Part shown: positions 1 to 7,372 of the stretch, piece by piece | How positions within the stretch are numbered: position 1 is the stretch's first letter | Layout: every line of letters starts with the position of its first letter | Assembly: GCF_913055755.1 (NCBI RefSeq) | Contig: NZ_CAJXKH010000009.1 | Span: 1-57,126, forward strand | DNA: 57,126 nt | Reading direction: 5' to 3' | Source of the DNA: an uncultured Microbulbifer sp. | GTDB taxonomy: Bacteria > Pseudomonadota > Gammaproteobacteria > Pseudomonadales > Cellvibrionaceae | Translations under genes and position numbers: made by a program | The notes under the pieces: model-generated | Database searches by the model: none | The model's input: only the letters and a program-made list of their open reading frames with translations | Told to the model about the DNA's origin: nothing

Positions 1-840
1 TAATGTGTGAGTTTCCTGCCCTTCGCCGAAGGCCTGCGCCTCCACAATGATCTGGTGTTTCTTGTCGACCGCGGCGATACCGTTATAGCCCTGGATGGTA
101 CCTTTGCTAGTCGTCATCTTCGCCGACTCATTGTCGGTGATGTTACTTTTTACTTCGCTCAGTTTTTTGCCCTGCCCCATCCTTGGGGCTTGTGTCTTTA
201 GGAAGTTGTCAATCTTCTCAAAGTGCTTTTCCAGAGTCTTGTTTGCCTGCTCCAGACGTTGCTTGCGCTCCCGCTCCGCGGGTTTCCTGCCGTCTAGTTT
301 CTTGTGCTCCGAGAGACAGTGGCGGATCTTCTTCCGAATTTTCGCCTGCTTCTGCTCAAGCTCCTTGAAAGTACCTGAATGCGCCTTACTGGCATTCGAG
401 GAAATCTTGCAGCCATCGATCGCCAAGAGCTCATTACCCAAGAGCCCCTCTTGGTCGCAAACCATCAGTACCTGCTCAAAGACCGATTCTATTGCATCAG
501 GGTAGCTGCTCACAAAGCTCGCAATGCTGGTGAAATGTGGAACGCTGTCACAAGACAAGGCTTTGAAAATTATATTGTGCTCACACTGCCACTGAATCTC
601 ACGGCTGGAGGTTATCCCCTTGGAATAGGCGAACAAGATCACTTTCAGGAGAATGGCCGGGTCGTATGCCGCACGTCCACCGGCGTCATTCTTGTACTTA
701 TCGTAGAAAAGGGAGAGGTTGATACGATGATCGATCAGGTGATGGAGGGTGTATTCGAAGGTGTTGGGCTGCAACTGCTCTTCGAAATTGATTACAACCA
801 TCGCGCTTTGGTTGTAGTTATGTGGCTTGAAGTTCGGCAT
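1..840 (-). CDS. IS1182-family transposase, C-terminus beyond the window edge
   Basis: This DDE-type transposase moves the surrounding insertion sequence. The visible 280 residues start MPNFKPHNYNQ and stay open to base 1. Residues about 61-100 (PAILLKVILFAYSKGITSSR and onward) match the DUF772 N-terminal domain typical of IS1182/IS5-like transposases. A stretch containing LLAIDGCKISSNASK follows and should hold the first acidic catalytic residue. A highly charged Lys/Glu helical segment comes next. The family length is usually about 450-530 aa, so roughly 170-250 residues should lie to the left. No frameshift was seen in the part read. Confidence 0.82.
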   Translation of the reverse strand, partial: MPNFKPHNYNQSAMVVINFEEQLQPNTFEYTLHHLIDHRINLSLFYDKYKNDAGGRAAYDPAILLKVILFAYSKGITSSREIQWQCEHNIIFKALSCDSVPHFTSIASFVSSYPDAIESVFEQVLMVCDQEGLLGNELLAIDGCKISSNASKAHSGTFKELEQKQAKIRKKIRHCLSEHKKLDGRKPAERERKQRLEQANKTLEKHFEKIDNFLKTQAPRMGQGKKLSEVKSNITDNESAKMTTSKGTIQGYNGIAAVDKKHQIIVEAQAFGEGQETHTL

Positions 841-910
841 TGAGAGGACTCGGAGATTGACCCCTCAACTTTATCAAAAAACGCTAGGTTTTTAGAGTTT
901 TTCTACAGCC
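1..910 (-). mobile_element. IS1182-family insertion sequence, partial (runs off left edge)
   Basis: This is the transposase-proximal end of an insertion sequence. The transposase reads leftward from 840 and is still open at base 1. About 70 bp lie between its start codon and the integron site that begins near 911. The end near 903-910 (complement starts GGCTGTAGAAAA) looks like an IS1182-type terminal inverted repeat, but the partner end is outside the window, so the exact boundary is inferred. The element abuts the core site of the leftmost attC and hides whatever cassette followed. Confidence 0.7.
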
Positions 911-1052
911 AGAACGCCCGCAACAGGGGCGACCAATGCTATGCACATTTTGTGCGAAACTGGGAGCGCAGCGACCCGCACAAAACGTGCATAGCGTTGG
1001 GCGTCCCGCGGAGGCCCGAAGGGCCGTAGCATCCTGCTTGCGTTTGTTAAGC
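911..1052 (-). repeat. attC site A (cassette 10)
   Basis: Integron recombination site of about 142 bp, oriented with the minus-strand cassettes. The inverse core site (complement of GTTAAGC, 1046-1052) contains the stop codon of the cassette-10 ORF. The other end has a degenerate core (AGAAC, 911-915) that touches the IS1182 end. The interior is nested palindromes, with complementary GTGCGAAAC.../GCGACCCGCAC arms and a GGCCC...GGGCC arm. It belongs to the long subtype shared with sites B, C and I. Confidence 0.85.
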
Positions 1053-1289
1053 ATTGGGCCCACTAGAAAGCGTGAGATATGCGAAATAACCCAAAGCAAC
1101 CACCAACAACCAAAACAAAATACTGGTAATCACTACAAGAAAACCATTTGGCTTCTTACCTTCTTTTGTGAATGCCTTGCAAATGATGCTCCCTGGAAAT
1201 TGAAACATAATCTCGAAGACAGTAGTAAAGATTACCTCAACGATAAATCGCCCGAGAAATCTAAATACACCACCAATTACTTCTTCCAC
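1047..1289 (-). CDS. Integron cassette 10: small membrane protein, unknown function
   Basis: The GTG start at 1289 is chosen because GGAGAG sits about seven bases upstream and the codon lies just inside the cassette boundary at 1314. Longer readings run through the attC site and are artefacts. The 80-aa product has a hydrophobic N-terminal half (about residues 8-38), a basic loop around KEGKKPNG, and a clear membrane segment near residues 49-70 (ITSILFWLLVVALGYFAYL). I do not recognise a family; short membrane proteins of this layout are common in cassettes. The TAA stop lies within the inverse core site of attC A, which is normal for a cassette gene. Confidence 0.7.
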   Translation of the reverse strand: MEEVIGGVFRFLGRFIVEVIFTTVFEIMFQFPGSIICKAFTKEGKKPNGFLVVITSILFWLLVVALGYFAYLTLSSGPNA

Positions 1290-1313
1290 GGATTCTCTCT
1301 CCGGACTAAGAAT

Positions 1314-1457
1314 GCTTAACGCCGCCAACAGGGGCGGCCAACGTTGTGCGCCTTTTGCGCAATAATGGGAGCGACAGCGACCGCGCAAAAGGTGCACAGC
1401 GTTGGACGTCCCGCGGAGGGCCGAAGGCCCGGAGCAAACTGCTTGGCCTTGTTAAGT
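1314..1457 (-). repeat. attC site B (cassette 9)
   Basis: About 144 bp, bounded by GCTTAAC (1314-1320) and GTTAAGT (1451-1457), which fit the RYYYAAC and GTTRRRY core motifs. The arms GTGCGCCTTTTGCGC and GCGCAAAAGGTGCAC form a long imperfect hairpin around AATAATGGGAGCGACAGCG. Long subtype, with an extra GGGCCGAAGGCCC arm. Confidence 0.92.
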
Positions 1458-1832
1458 GCGGGCATTGCCTTTCCCTATGAGGGTAATTTCGCGATCTTTA
1501 ACTTTGTATTTTTTATATAGATACGCATTGCCGCCGGCATGATAGAAAATAGTAATTATGTTATTTTCTATTTGAATTTTTGGTGTATGCCCATCAATTT
1601 TATCGATAATGACCGGCTCCACATCATATAACACTAAATAATGTGCATACGTAGGCATTTCTTGGCCTGTACGCTCATCTTTATACATGAGCCTTACAAC
1701 TTCGACTCTCCCTAGGCCTTCAATATCTGCCTCTGCCGATGCCACAGAAGGATGGAACGCTCTATCGATTGCCACACTTGATATCGGATACAAGAGGGTT
1801 AATGCAAGTACTATTGTTGATAAATATCTCAT
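1452..1832 (-). CDS. Integron cassette 9: exported or membrane-anchored protein, unknown function
   Basis: A 126-aa product starting at ATG 1832, four bases inside the cassette boundary. It has no good ribosome binding site of its own, so it may depend on readthrough translation from upstream. Residues 1-22 (MRYLSTIVLALTLLYPISSV) form a signal peptide or signal anchor. The rest is a soluble alternating beta-like domain (DVEPVIIDKIDG, IQIENNIITIFYHAGG, YLYKKYKVKDREITLIGKG). I do not recognise a family. The stop sits in the inverse core site of attC B. Cassette neighbours on both sides are unrelated in sequence. Confidence 0.72.
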   Translation of the reverse strand: MRYLSTIVLALTLLYPISSVAIDRAFHPSVASAEADIEGLGRVEVVRLMYKDERTGQEMPTYAHYLVLYDVEPVIIDKIDGHTPKIQIENNIITIFYHAGGNAYLYKKYKVKDREITLIGKGNART

Positions 1833-1835
1833 ATC

Positions 1836-1980
1836 ACTTAACGCCGCCGGCAGGGGCAGCTTACCTTGTGCGCGTTTTGCGCGAAAATGGGAGCGCAGCG
1901 ACCCGCGCAAAACGCGCACAAGGTAAGCTGTCCCGCGGAGGGCCGCAGGCCCGGAGCCTGGCTGCCCGGCCTTGTTAGGC
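1836..1980 (-). repeat. attC site C (cassette 8)
   Basis: About 145 bp, bounded by ACTTAAC (1836-1842) and GTTAGGC (1974-1980), both perfect core consensus. Long subtype with a GGGCCGCAGGCCC arm. Its outer arms CAGCTTACCTTGTGCGCG and its complement are nearly identical to those of site I. Confidence 0.92.
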
Positions 1981-2002
1981 AGGATGCCCTACGAATGCCA
2001 AT

Positions 2003-2230
2003 TTACTTATTTTCCCCCAGACGCACCACTGACGGATGCCTTTCAGTTGCCCACTCATGACAAAGATCTGTCAGATACTGAGTTAACTCAACTTCCGTAA
2101 TTTCTGGCGGTACAAATATTTCTGCATTTCGGCGCTTACCTTCTGAACCCTGGTAGAAAGTTGCCCAGCGATTTTGGCTTCTTTCAATCAGGACTTCTCT
2201 GCCGAAAATATTGTATTTATATTTCTCCAT
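2003..2230 (-). CDS. Integron cassette 8: DUF7661-like small protein
   Basis: A 75-aa soluble protein beginning MEKYKYNIFGREVLIER at ATG 2230; a GTG twelve bases upstream is an alternative start. The pattern FGR near the N-terminus, W..FY..GSEGKRR in the middle, and QYLTDLCHEWATERHPSV at the C-terminus matches, from memory, a small family (DUF7661) often found in mobile and cassette contexts. Its biochemical role is unknown to me. It is a complete single-domain protein between attC D and attC C. Confidence 0.75.
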   Translation of the reverse strand: MEKYKYNIFGREVLIERSQNRWATFYQGSEGKRRNAEIFVPPEITEVELTQYLTDLCHEWATERHPSVVRLGENK

Positions 2231-2244
2231 GACTTTGGCCACTT

Positions 2245-2361
2245 GCCTAACGCCGCAATCAGCCGCGGCTTACTTTGTGTGCTTTTTGCACGATAATGGG
2301 AGCGCAGCGACCGTGCAAAAAGTGCACAAAGTAAGACGTCGGCTGCATTGCTTTGTTATGG
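2245..2361 (-). repeat. attC site D (cassette 7)
   Basis: About 117 bp, bounded by GCCTAAC (2245-2251) and GTTATGG (2355-2361). Arms CTTACTTTGTGTGCTTTTTG and complement surround CGATAATGGGAGCGCAGCGACC. Short subtype, lacking the GGCCC arm. Confidence 0.9.
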
Positions 2362-2362
2362 C

Positions 2363-2809
2363 TCACACCACCCCGATACCTGAGTAAAAATAGGCAATTA
2401 ATTTACCCTTTCTAAAAAGGCCATAGCCTTCCCTAAAAACCATTGGCTCTTTGTCTTTAAATTCACGGACAATATCGCCTTCTTCCACGAGGTCCCAAAA
2501 GCATGAGAACTCGCGATTTAGCCCTGCACTCTGATCCAATATCCCAATTAATACAGGAATATACTCCTCATCGGGGCCACTGTATTTCCTATCCCAATTC
2601 GCTATGCGCTCGACTTCCTTTGCATGCTTGAGTAATTTTTCTCGAAGCACTGCTTTAATATCTACTTCTTTCCCGAATTTGGCCCGCGAAATATCTCTAT
2701 AGTAAACCGCATGCCTGGAATCCGTGATATTGCAACTAATTGGTTCACCAGCTTGGGCCGTCAAGCTGATTAGAAGAGTAGCGATTGTTAAAAAATAGAT
2801 TCTTATCAT
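2363..2809 (-). CDS. Integron cassette 7: exported protein, unknown function
   Basis: A 148-aa product starting at ATG 2809; a GTG at 2815 would add two residues. Residues 1-20 (MIRIYFLTIATLLISLTAQA) form a typical Sec signal peptide cleaved near AQA|GE. The mature domain has two cysteines (SCNITD and FSCFWDL) that could form a disulfide in the periplasm, and a central charged helix (LREKLLKHAKEVERIANWDR). I do not recognise a family. The stop falls just inside the attC D boundary, and attC E lies upstream. Confidence 0.72.
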   Translation of the reverse strand: MIRIYFLTIATLLISLTAQAGEPISCNITDSRHAVYYRDISRAKFGKEVDIKAVLREKLLKHAKEVERIANWDRKYSGPDEEYIPVLIGILDQSAGLNREFSCFWDLVEEGDIVREFKDKEPMVFREGYGLFRKGKLIAYFYSGIGVV

Positions 2810-2825
2810 TGGCACTCTCTGAAGC

Positions 2826-2943
2826 CATAAACGCCGAGTTCAGGGGCGTGCTACAATATGCACTTTTTGCGCGATAATGGGAGCGCAGCGACCCGCGCAA
2901 AAGGTGCATATTGTAGCACGTCCCCTGCAACGAATTGTTAAGT
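2826..2943 (-). repeat. attC site E (cassette 6)
   Basis: About 118 bp, from a slightly degenerate core (CCATAAAC, ending 2832) to GTTAAGT (2937-2943). Arms GTGCTACAATATGCAC and complement flank GCGATAATGGGAGCGCAGCG. Short subtype. Confidence 0.88.
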
Positions 2944-3216
2944 TCCTGGGCCTTCAGTGAACACCAAAACTGCATTTTCTGGCACATCTGATTTGTGTAC
3001 CCCTCTAAGCGTGTAAGCTTCTTTTTCTATTGGAGTTGGATTTCTACGTAACAGCCACTCTTTAAATGCCTCCGTAACGATAGACCCTCCGGAAGCTCCT
3101 CGTATTTCCACTTTGTAAGCTCTTCCTGGCACCCGATCAGTGATTCCATCTATTGCTACGACTACACCTCTATTCGCGATCTCGAATTTTTCAACTATTG
3201 AATAGTGTTCGATCAT
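2938..3216 (-). CDS. Integron cassette 6: small beta-rich protein, unknown function
   Basis: A 92-aa soluble protein starting at ATG 3216, just inside attC F. The first half (VEKFEIANRGVVVAIDGITD, then GRAYKVEIRGASGG) resembles the beta-barrel layout of EF-Tu domain-II-like proteins, but this is only a loose visual likeness. The second half ends NAVLVFTEGPGT. It has no signal peptide or membrane segment. The TAA stop lies in the inverse core site of attC E, so the ORF fills the cassette. Confidence 0.72.
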   Translation of the reverse strand: MIEHYSIVEKFEIANRGVVVAIDGITDRVPGRAYKVEIRGASGGSIVTEAFKEWLLRRNPTPIEKEAYTLRGVHKSDVPENAVLVFTEGPGT

Positions 3217-3225
3217 AGTTTTGGA

Positions 3226-3345
3226 ACTTAACGCCCAGCGCAGGCGCAGCCAGCGCGGAGCTCCTTTTGTGTTAATGTTTGAGCGCCAGCGAGTAACACA
3301 AAAGGCGCGTAGCGTTGGCTGTCGCTCTGCCGCTGCTTGTTATGG
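3226..3345 (-). repeat. attC site F (cassette 5)
   Basis: About 120 bp, bounded by ACTTAAC (3226-3232) and GTTATGG (3339-3345). Together with G and H it forms a third attC subtype: GCCCAGCGCAGGCGCAGCC on one side, TGTCGCTCTGCCGCTG on the other, and an inner TGTGTTAATGTTTGAGCG hairpin. Confidence 0.92.
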
Positions 3346-3422
3346 CCGGTGTACTATGCCCTAAATTCAGCGCTCTTTTGCTGCGACCACCACTGATAGC
3401 ACGCCTCTTAAGCTCGCTATAA

Positions 3423-3566
3423 TCATAAAAGCGATCCTACAACTCTACCTACTGAAATCCCTGATGCGAAAAGAAAGATACCGACTGAAATTACACCCAA
3501 CACGATTAACGCATTTTTTTCATGTGCTTCAGCCGTAGACCACCAACATTTCAATGATTCCTTCAT
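3423..3566 (-). CDS. Integron cassette 5: 47-aa single-span membrane peptide
   Basis: A 47-aa ORF starting at ATG 3566 with a strong ribosome binding site (AAAGGAG) eight bases upstream. The product begins MKESLKCWWSTAEAHEKNA and continues into one hydrophobic segment (LIVLGVISVGIFLFASGISV), ending VVGSLL. It is the only ORF with a good ribosome binding site in the cassette between attC G and attC F. About 80 bp of untranslated sequence follows before attC F. A tail-anchored or single-pass inner-membrane peptide is the simplest reading. The function is unknown. Confidence 0.6.
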   Translation of the reverse strand: MKESLKCWWSTAEAHEKNALIVLGVISVGIFLFASGISVGRVVGSLL

Positions 3567-3598
3567 GACTTCTCCTTTTTAAATTGAATGGCCTCATG

Positions 3599-3718
3599 CC
3601 ATAACGCCCAGCGCAGGCGCAGCCGGCGCGGAGCACATTTTGTGTTAATGTTTGAGCGGCAGCGAGTAACACAAAAGGTGCGTAGCGTTGGCTGTCGCTC
3701 TGCCGCTGTTTGTTATGC
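3599..3718 (-). repeat. attC site G (cassette 4)
   Basis: About 120 bp, from CCATAAC (3599-3605) to GTTATGC (3712-3718), nearly identical to sites F and H. It shares the GCCCAGCGCAGGCGCAGCC and GTCGCTCTGCCGCTG arms. Confidence 0.92.
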
Positions 3719-4120
3719 ATTTTGCGATGCACCTACGGACTCCTTGCCTAAAAGGACGAAAGACCAAGCCAAGATAGCAACCCCTGAGACTTCACTTAAT
3801 GGCACTGAGAACCCTGAAAAATAACTTGGAAAAAGCGCGGCAAACCCAATTGGCATTAAAAAAACTGACAATATAGGTGCAATTCTTTCTCCATATTTGA
3901 CATTTACATAAATGAAACTCAGGACACCAAAAATAGCAAAGGATAGTAGAAATCCTACTACTGCGAATACCATGTATGTTTCAATGAGGCCGGCTTCCTG
4001 ACTCCTTTGATACCAAGGACCAAGCTCTACGACCAACGATGCAATTAAGCCAGGAATGAATATTTTACCGGCCAAATCATCGATTGCCTTTGCATATGTT
4101 GTTGCAATTCCTTCTGACAT
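3713..4120 (-). CDS. Integron cassette 4: four-segment membrane protein, unknown function
   Basis: A 135-aa product starting at ATG 4120 (MSEGIATTYAKAIDDLAGK); upstream ATGs lie in or beside the attC core and are unlikely. Hydrophobic segments are near residues 18-35 (IFIPGLIASLVVEL), 48-72 (TYMVFAVVGFLLSFAIFGVL), 80-100 (APILSVFLMPIGFAALF) and 110-128 (EVSGVAILAWSFVLLG), so a polytopic inner-membrane protein is expected. No family was recognised. The TAA stop is inside the inverse core of attC G. Confidence 0.75.
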   Translation of the reverse strand: MSEGIATTYAKAIDDLAGKIFIPGLIASLVVELGPWYQRSQEAGLIETYMVFAVVGFLLSFAIFGVLSFIYVNVKYGERIAPILSVFLMPIGFAALFPSYFSGFSVPLSEVSGVAILAWSFVLLGKESVGASQNA

Positions 4121-4140
4121 GTTGTTCTCACTCTGATGAT

Positions 4141-4260
4141 GCATAACGCCCAGCGCAGGCGCAGCCAACGCGGAGCGCCTTTTGTGTTAATGTTTGAGCG
4201 ACAGCGAGTAACACAAAAGGCGCGTAGTGTTGGCTGTCGCTCTGCCGCTGCTTGTTATGT
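4141..4260 (-). repeat. attC site H (cassette 3)
   Basis: About 120 bp, bounded by GCATAAC (4141-4147) and GTTATGT (4254-4260). Almost the same sequence as F and G. Confidence 0.92.
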
Positions 4261-4275
4261 ATTTGAACCACAAGG

Positions 4276-4584
4276 CTATATTTTAAGCACACCGCCAACC
4301 CCAATTTCATTTGGATAAATAAATGTACGCTCTTTTACAGAACGTCCGTCGCAAGACAGAGATGCGTAGTATCGCTTGCTCACGGGTGACACTACAAAAT
4401 CGTGGCTAAATTCTCCGTGCACTTCTCGAACGTTATGTGCAGCGGGTTTAATTCCTGGCTCAGATACTGCCAATATGCAGTCTCCAGGGGCTGCGCCCTC
4501 AATCTGGAACATCCCATCTCCTACAAAAAATTGAGTACACCCAGAAAACGCAACACAACTTATTAAGATTATTCTACATTTCAT
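4276..4584 (-). CDS. Integron cassette 3: predicted lipoprotein, unknown function
   Basis: A 102-aa product starting at ATG 4584 (MKCRIILISCVAFSGCTQFF). Residues 1-16 make a short lipoprotein signal whose lipobox is FSGC, so Cys16 would be lipidated. The mature part has paired cysteines (GDCILAV and SLSCDGRS) and beta-type alternation through FSHDFVVSPVSKRYYASLSC. I do not recognise a family. The longer reading frame upstream runs through attC I and is an artefact. The gene is cassette-sized and flanked by attC I and attC H. Confidence 0.74.
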   Translation of the reverse strand: MKCRIILISCVAFSGCTQFFVGDGMFQIEGAAPGDCILAVSEPGIKPAAHNVREVHGEFSHDFVVSPVSKRYYASLSCDGRSVKERTFIYPNEIGVGGVLKI

Positions 4585-4593
4585 GCTGTTGAT

Positions 4594-4737
4594 GCATAAC
4601 GCCGCCAGCAGGGGCAGCTTACCTTGTGCGCGTTTTGCGCGATAATGGGAGCGCAGCGACCCGCGCAAAACGTGCACAAGGTAAGCTGTCCCGTGGAGGG
4701 CCGCAGGCCCGGAGCGAACTGCCTGGCCTTGTTAGCG
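4594..4737 (-). repeat. attC site I (cassette 2)
   Basis: About 144 bp, bounded by GCATAAC (4594-4600) and GTTAGCG (4731-4737). Long subtype with a GGGCCGCAGGCCC arm; near copy of site C. Confidence 0.9.
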
Positions 4738-5096
4738 TAAACCCCGTGATTTAGTCTGGGAAGAACATGCCACCTTTCAGCACCACGAATATTGCCCCCG
4801 TTTTTAGCGGCCTGCGCAACTGCGCAGAACCTGAACACTCGCGAATATTCATTTCTCAGCTGCATTTTTAATCATCATGCTGACTTTGATGCTCTAAAAG
4901 CGCTTAAAGATTACACCTTTTTTTACAGAAGCCTTTTCCTATTTTTTGTGCAAGCAGGCGAAAGGCAAGCTGTTTGTTACAGGCCATGAATCCTTATTCT
5001 CCGGGCTTTCCGAGCCCAAACTTCCTTTGACACGGGCTTTCTTCAATTATCTTTATACGTACCTTTGGATCACTACAAAAATTTTTTCTTACGATA
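4738..5096. other. Integron cassette 2: no confident coding sequence
   Basis: About 360 bp between attC J and attC I. No ORF of usual cassette length ends at the inverse core site on the cassette strand. Possible frames are a 27-aa ORF (listed separately) and a frame from ATG 4865 that reads through the attC. The sequence holds AT-rich runs near 5078-5090 and a self-complementary GGGCTTTCCGAGCCC at 5007-5021. It may be a non-coding cassette carrying a promoter or small RNA. Confidence 0.55.
4904..4987 (-). CDS. Possible 27-aa basic peptide in cassette 2
   Basis: A short ORF at ATG 4987 preceded by AATAAGGATTC, a fair ribosome binding site. The peptide begins MACNKQLAFRLLAQKIGKGF and ends in a Lys/Arg/Cys-rich tail. 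It could equally be chance; only the ribosome binding site and the lack of any better ORF in the cassette support it. Confidence 0.25.
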   Translation of the reverse strand: MACNKQLAFRLLAQKIGKGFCKKRCNL

Positions 5097-5210
5097 CGCT
5101 AACGCCGCGCTCAGCCGCAGCTTACTTTGTGCGCGTTTTGCGCGAAAATGGGAGCGACAGCGACCGCGCAAAAAGTGCACAAAGTAAGCTGTCGGCCTGC
5201 AGCGCCTTGT
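5097..5210 (-). repeat. attC site J (cassette 1), interrupted by an IS
   Basis: The main body of the VOC cassette's attC, from CGCTAAC (5097-5103) to CCTTGT (5210), with arms CAGCTTACTTTGTGCGCG and complement. The last few bases, including the inverse core GTTATGC, lie on the far side of the insertion at 6378-6384. CTTGT is present at both junctions (5206-5210 and 6375-6379). If rejoined, the site would be about 118 bp, short subtype. Confidence 0.85.
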
Positions 5211-6374
<1,164 letters not shown>

Positions 6375-6378
6375 CTTG

Positions 6379-6759
6379 TTATGCACTGATTTCAACGCGC
6401 CACGGTGGATTCAGCCTGTTCTCACCCGCCCAGTATAATTTTATTTTATTGCCCGAGGGATCATGTAGAACAGCTTCTCTCCAAAGATAACTTTTATCAC
6501 TTGGAGATTCATCAAAATGAATGCCTTTTGATTCTAACTCTCTAACCCATTCATCAAGATTTTCATGCTCGAAGTAAATGACACTTCCGTTTGAAAATTT
6601 CTTATCTTCTAGACTAAGCGAGAATGATGACTCGCCTTCCGGGCACTGAAAACGCGAATAATGATCTGTATCTACTATTTGCAGAAATCCCAACTTCCTA
6701 TAGAAATCAGTAGCCAACTTCATATCAGTTACAGGAAGTGTTACCTGATTTAAATTCAT
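6379..6759 (-). CDS. Integron cassette 1: VOC/glyoxalase-fold protein
   Basis: A 126-aa protein of the vicinal-oxygen-chelate superfamily (glyoxalase, bleomycin-resistance and extradiol-dioxygenase fold). It begins MNLNQVTLPVTDMKLATDFY, a typical first betaalphabeta unit of the form VTDMxxAxxFYxxLGF. The second unit ends in VLHDPSGNKIKLYW, where DPxGNxI and Glu or Tyr usually help bind metal; here a Lys-Leu-Tyr occupies the usual E-L/W end. Substrate is not predictable, but such cassette proteins can sequester or detoxify small molecules. AAAGGA precedes ATG 6759. The stop lies in the inverse core site that was separated from the rest of attC J by the IS. Confidence 0.88.
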   Translation of the reverse strand: MNLNQVTLPVTDMKLATDFYRKLGFLQIVDTDHYSRFQCPEGESSFSLSLEDKKFSNGSVIYFEHENLDEWVRELESKGIHFDESPSDKSYLWREAVLHDPSGNKIKLYWAGENRLNPPWRVEISA

Positions 6760-7372
6760 GGTTCCTTTCCAGACCGTGCATAACAGTTTTATTCAAAAGC
6801 CCCAGTTCTAGGCAGAATGCCTAGATCTGGGGTTAGATATCCATATGTAGGCATTCTGTCTAGATATATTCATGTGCAGATCCAGAGAGGCAATCGCTTC
6901 AAACTGTTTCGGGTATCTGCGATACCCTCATTCAGCGTGAGATTTACAGTTTTTTTCTTTTCTCTGTTACAGCTCTATACAGGAAGCAGAGTGCCCCTGA
7001 CTGAAGTGCTGCCTGTGGTGTGACCTAGTTCACCTTTGGCGCTTTTTATAACACGTCAGATGGAGCCTGACGAGACGGTGTAAGGGGCTGTAATATCCGA
7101 AGTTTGTACTTACTTACATTTGGGCTGTCGAAAATTCAGATATCTTTCGATTTGCCGAAGGCGTGCCCTATGTATTTATTTGTAAGCCTGCAGTTTTATT
7201 GCATTCGCGAGGGCTAGTAAGGCGTTGTGCTGATAATAACCTCCAGCGGTGAAGCGATACCGTCAAAGTAGCGTCATCTGTTCCCAATTTAAGCTCAGGC
7301 TGTCGCGGCGCCGTCGCCGCAGAGCACCACTCCTGCTATCTTCCAGTGCATAACAATGCACGGACCCCGCAA
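6760..7372. other. 613-bp gene-free region between cassette array and chromosome
   Basis: It holds two related palindromes: 6800-6832, and a weaker one at 6848-6862 with TAGGCA and TGTCTA arms. No integrase gene or recognisable remnant was found on either strand. The ORF-like frame at 6817-7023 has no ribosome binding site and a composition unlike a protein. The 10-mer GTGCATAACA occurs at 6776-6785 and again at 7346-7355, just ahead of the peptidase gene. The promoter of the M16 peptidase is presumably in the right half. Confidence 0.6.
6778..6837 (-). repeat. Core site of cassette 1 with adjacent palindrome (attI or short attC candidate)
   Basis: GTTATGC (complement of 6778-6784) is the core site at which cassette 1 begins. 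On its far side is an almost perfect 15-bp hairpin (6800-6814 with 6818-6832, loop GAA, one mismatch), then ATCTAAC (complement of 6831-6837), which fits the inverse-core consensus. Together they could be a 60-bp attC or a degraded attI. The spacing is asymmetric (the stem touches one core and is about 15 bases from the other), so neither assignment is secure. Confidence 0.4.

Noticed and set aside
936..1319. Plus-strand frame across attC A and cassette 10
   Set aside because: It begins inside the attC palindrome, so it contains attC-derived codons that recur in other frames across the array (for example 3588-3824 and 4136-4318).
2003..3216. Neighbouring cassettes 6-8 as a toxin-antitoxin pair
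   Set aside because: Each is in its own cassette with a complete attC between, and neither shows a toxin or antitoxin motif.
911..5210. Regular repeats considered as a CRISPR array
   Set aside because: Repeats are 117-145 bp palindromes with integron core motifs and spacers of 160-470 bp holding ORFs.
6817..7023. 68-codon frame right of the array, considered as an integrase remnant
   Set aside because: No tyrosine-recombinase motif, no ribosome binding site, and it starts within a hairpin.
7346..7361. GTGCATAACAATGCAC palindrome as an operator for the M16 gene
   Set aside because: Six-base arms only, and it overlaps the possible GTG start; kept only as part of the repeat noted at the array edge.
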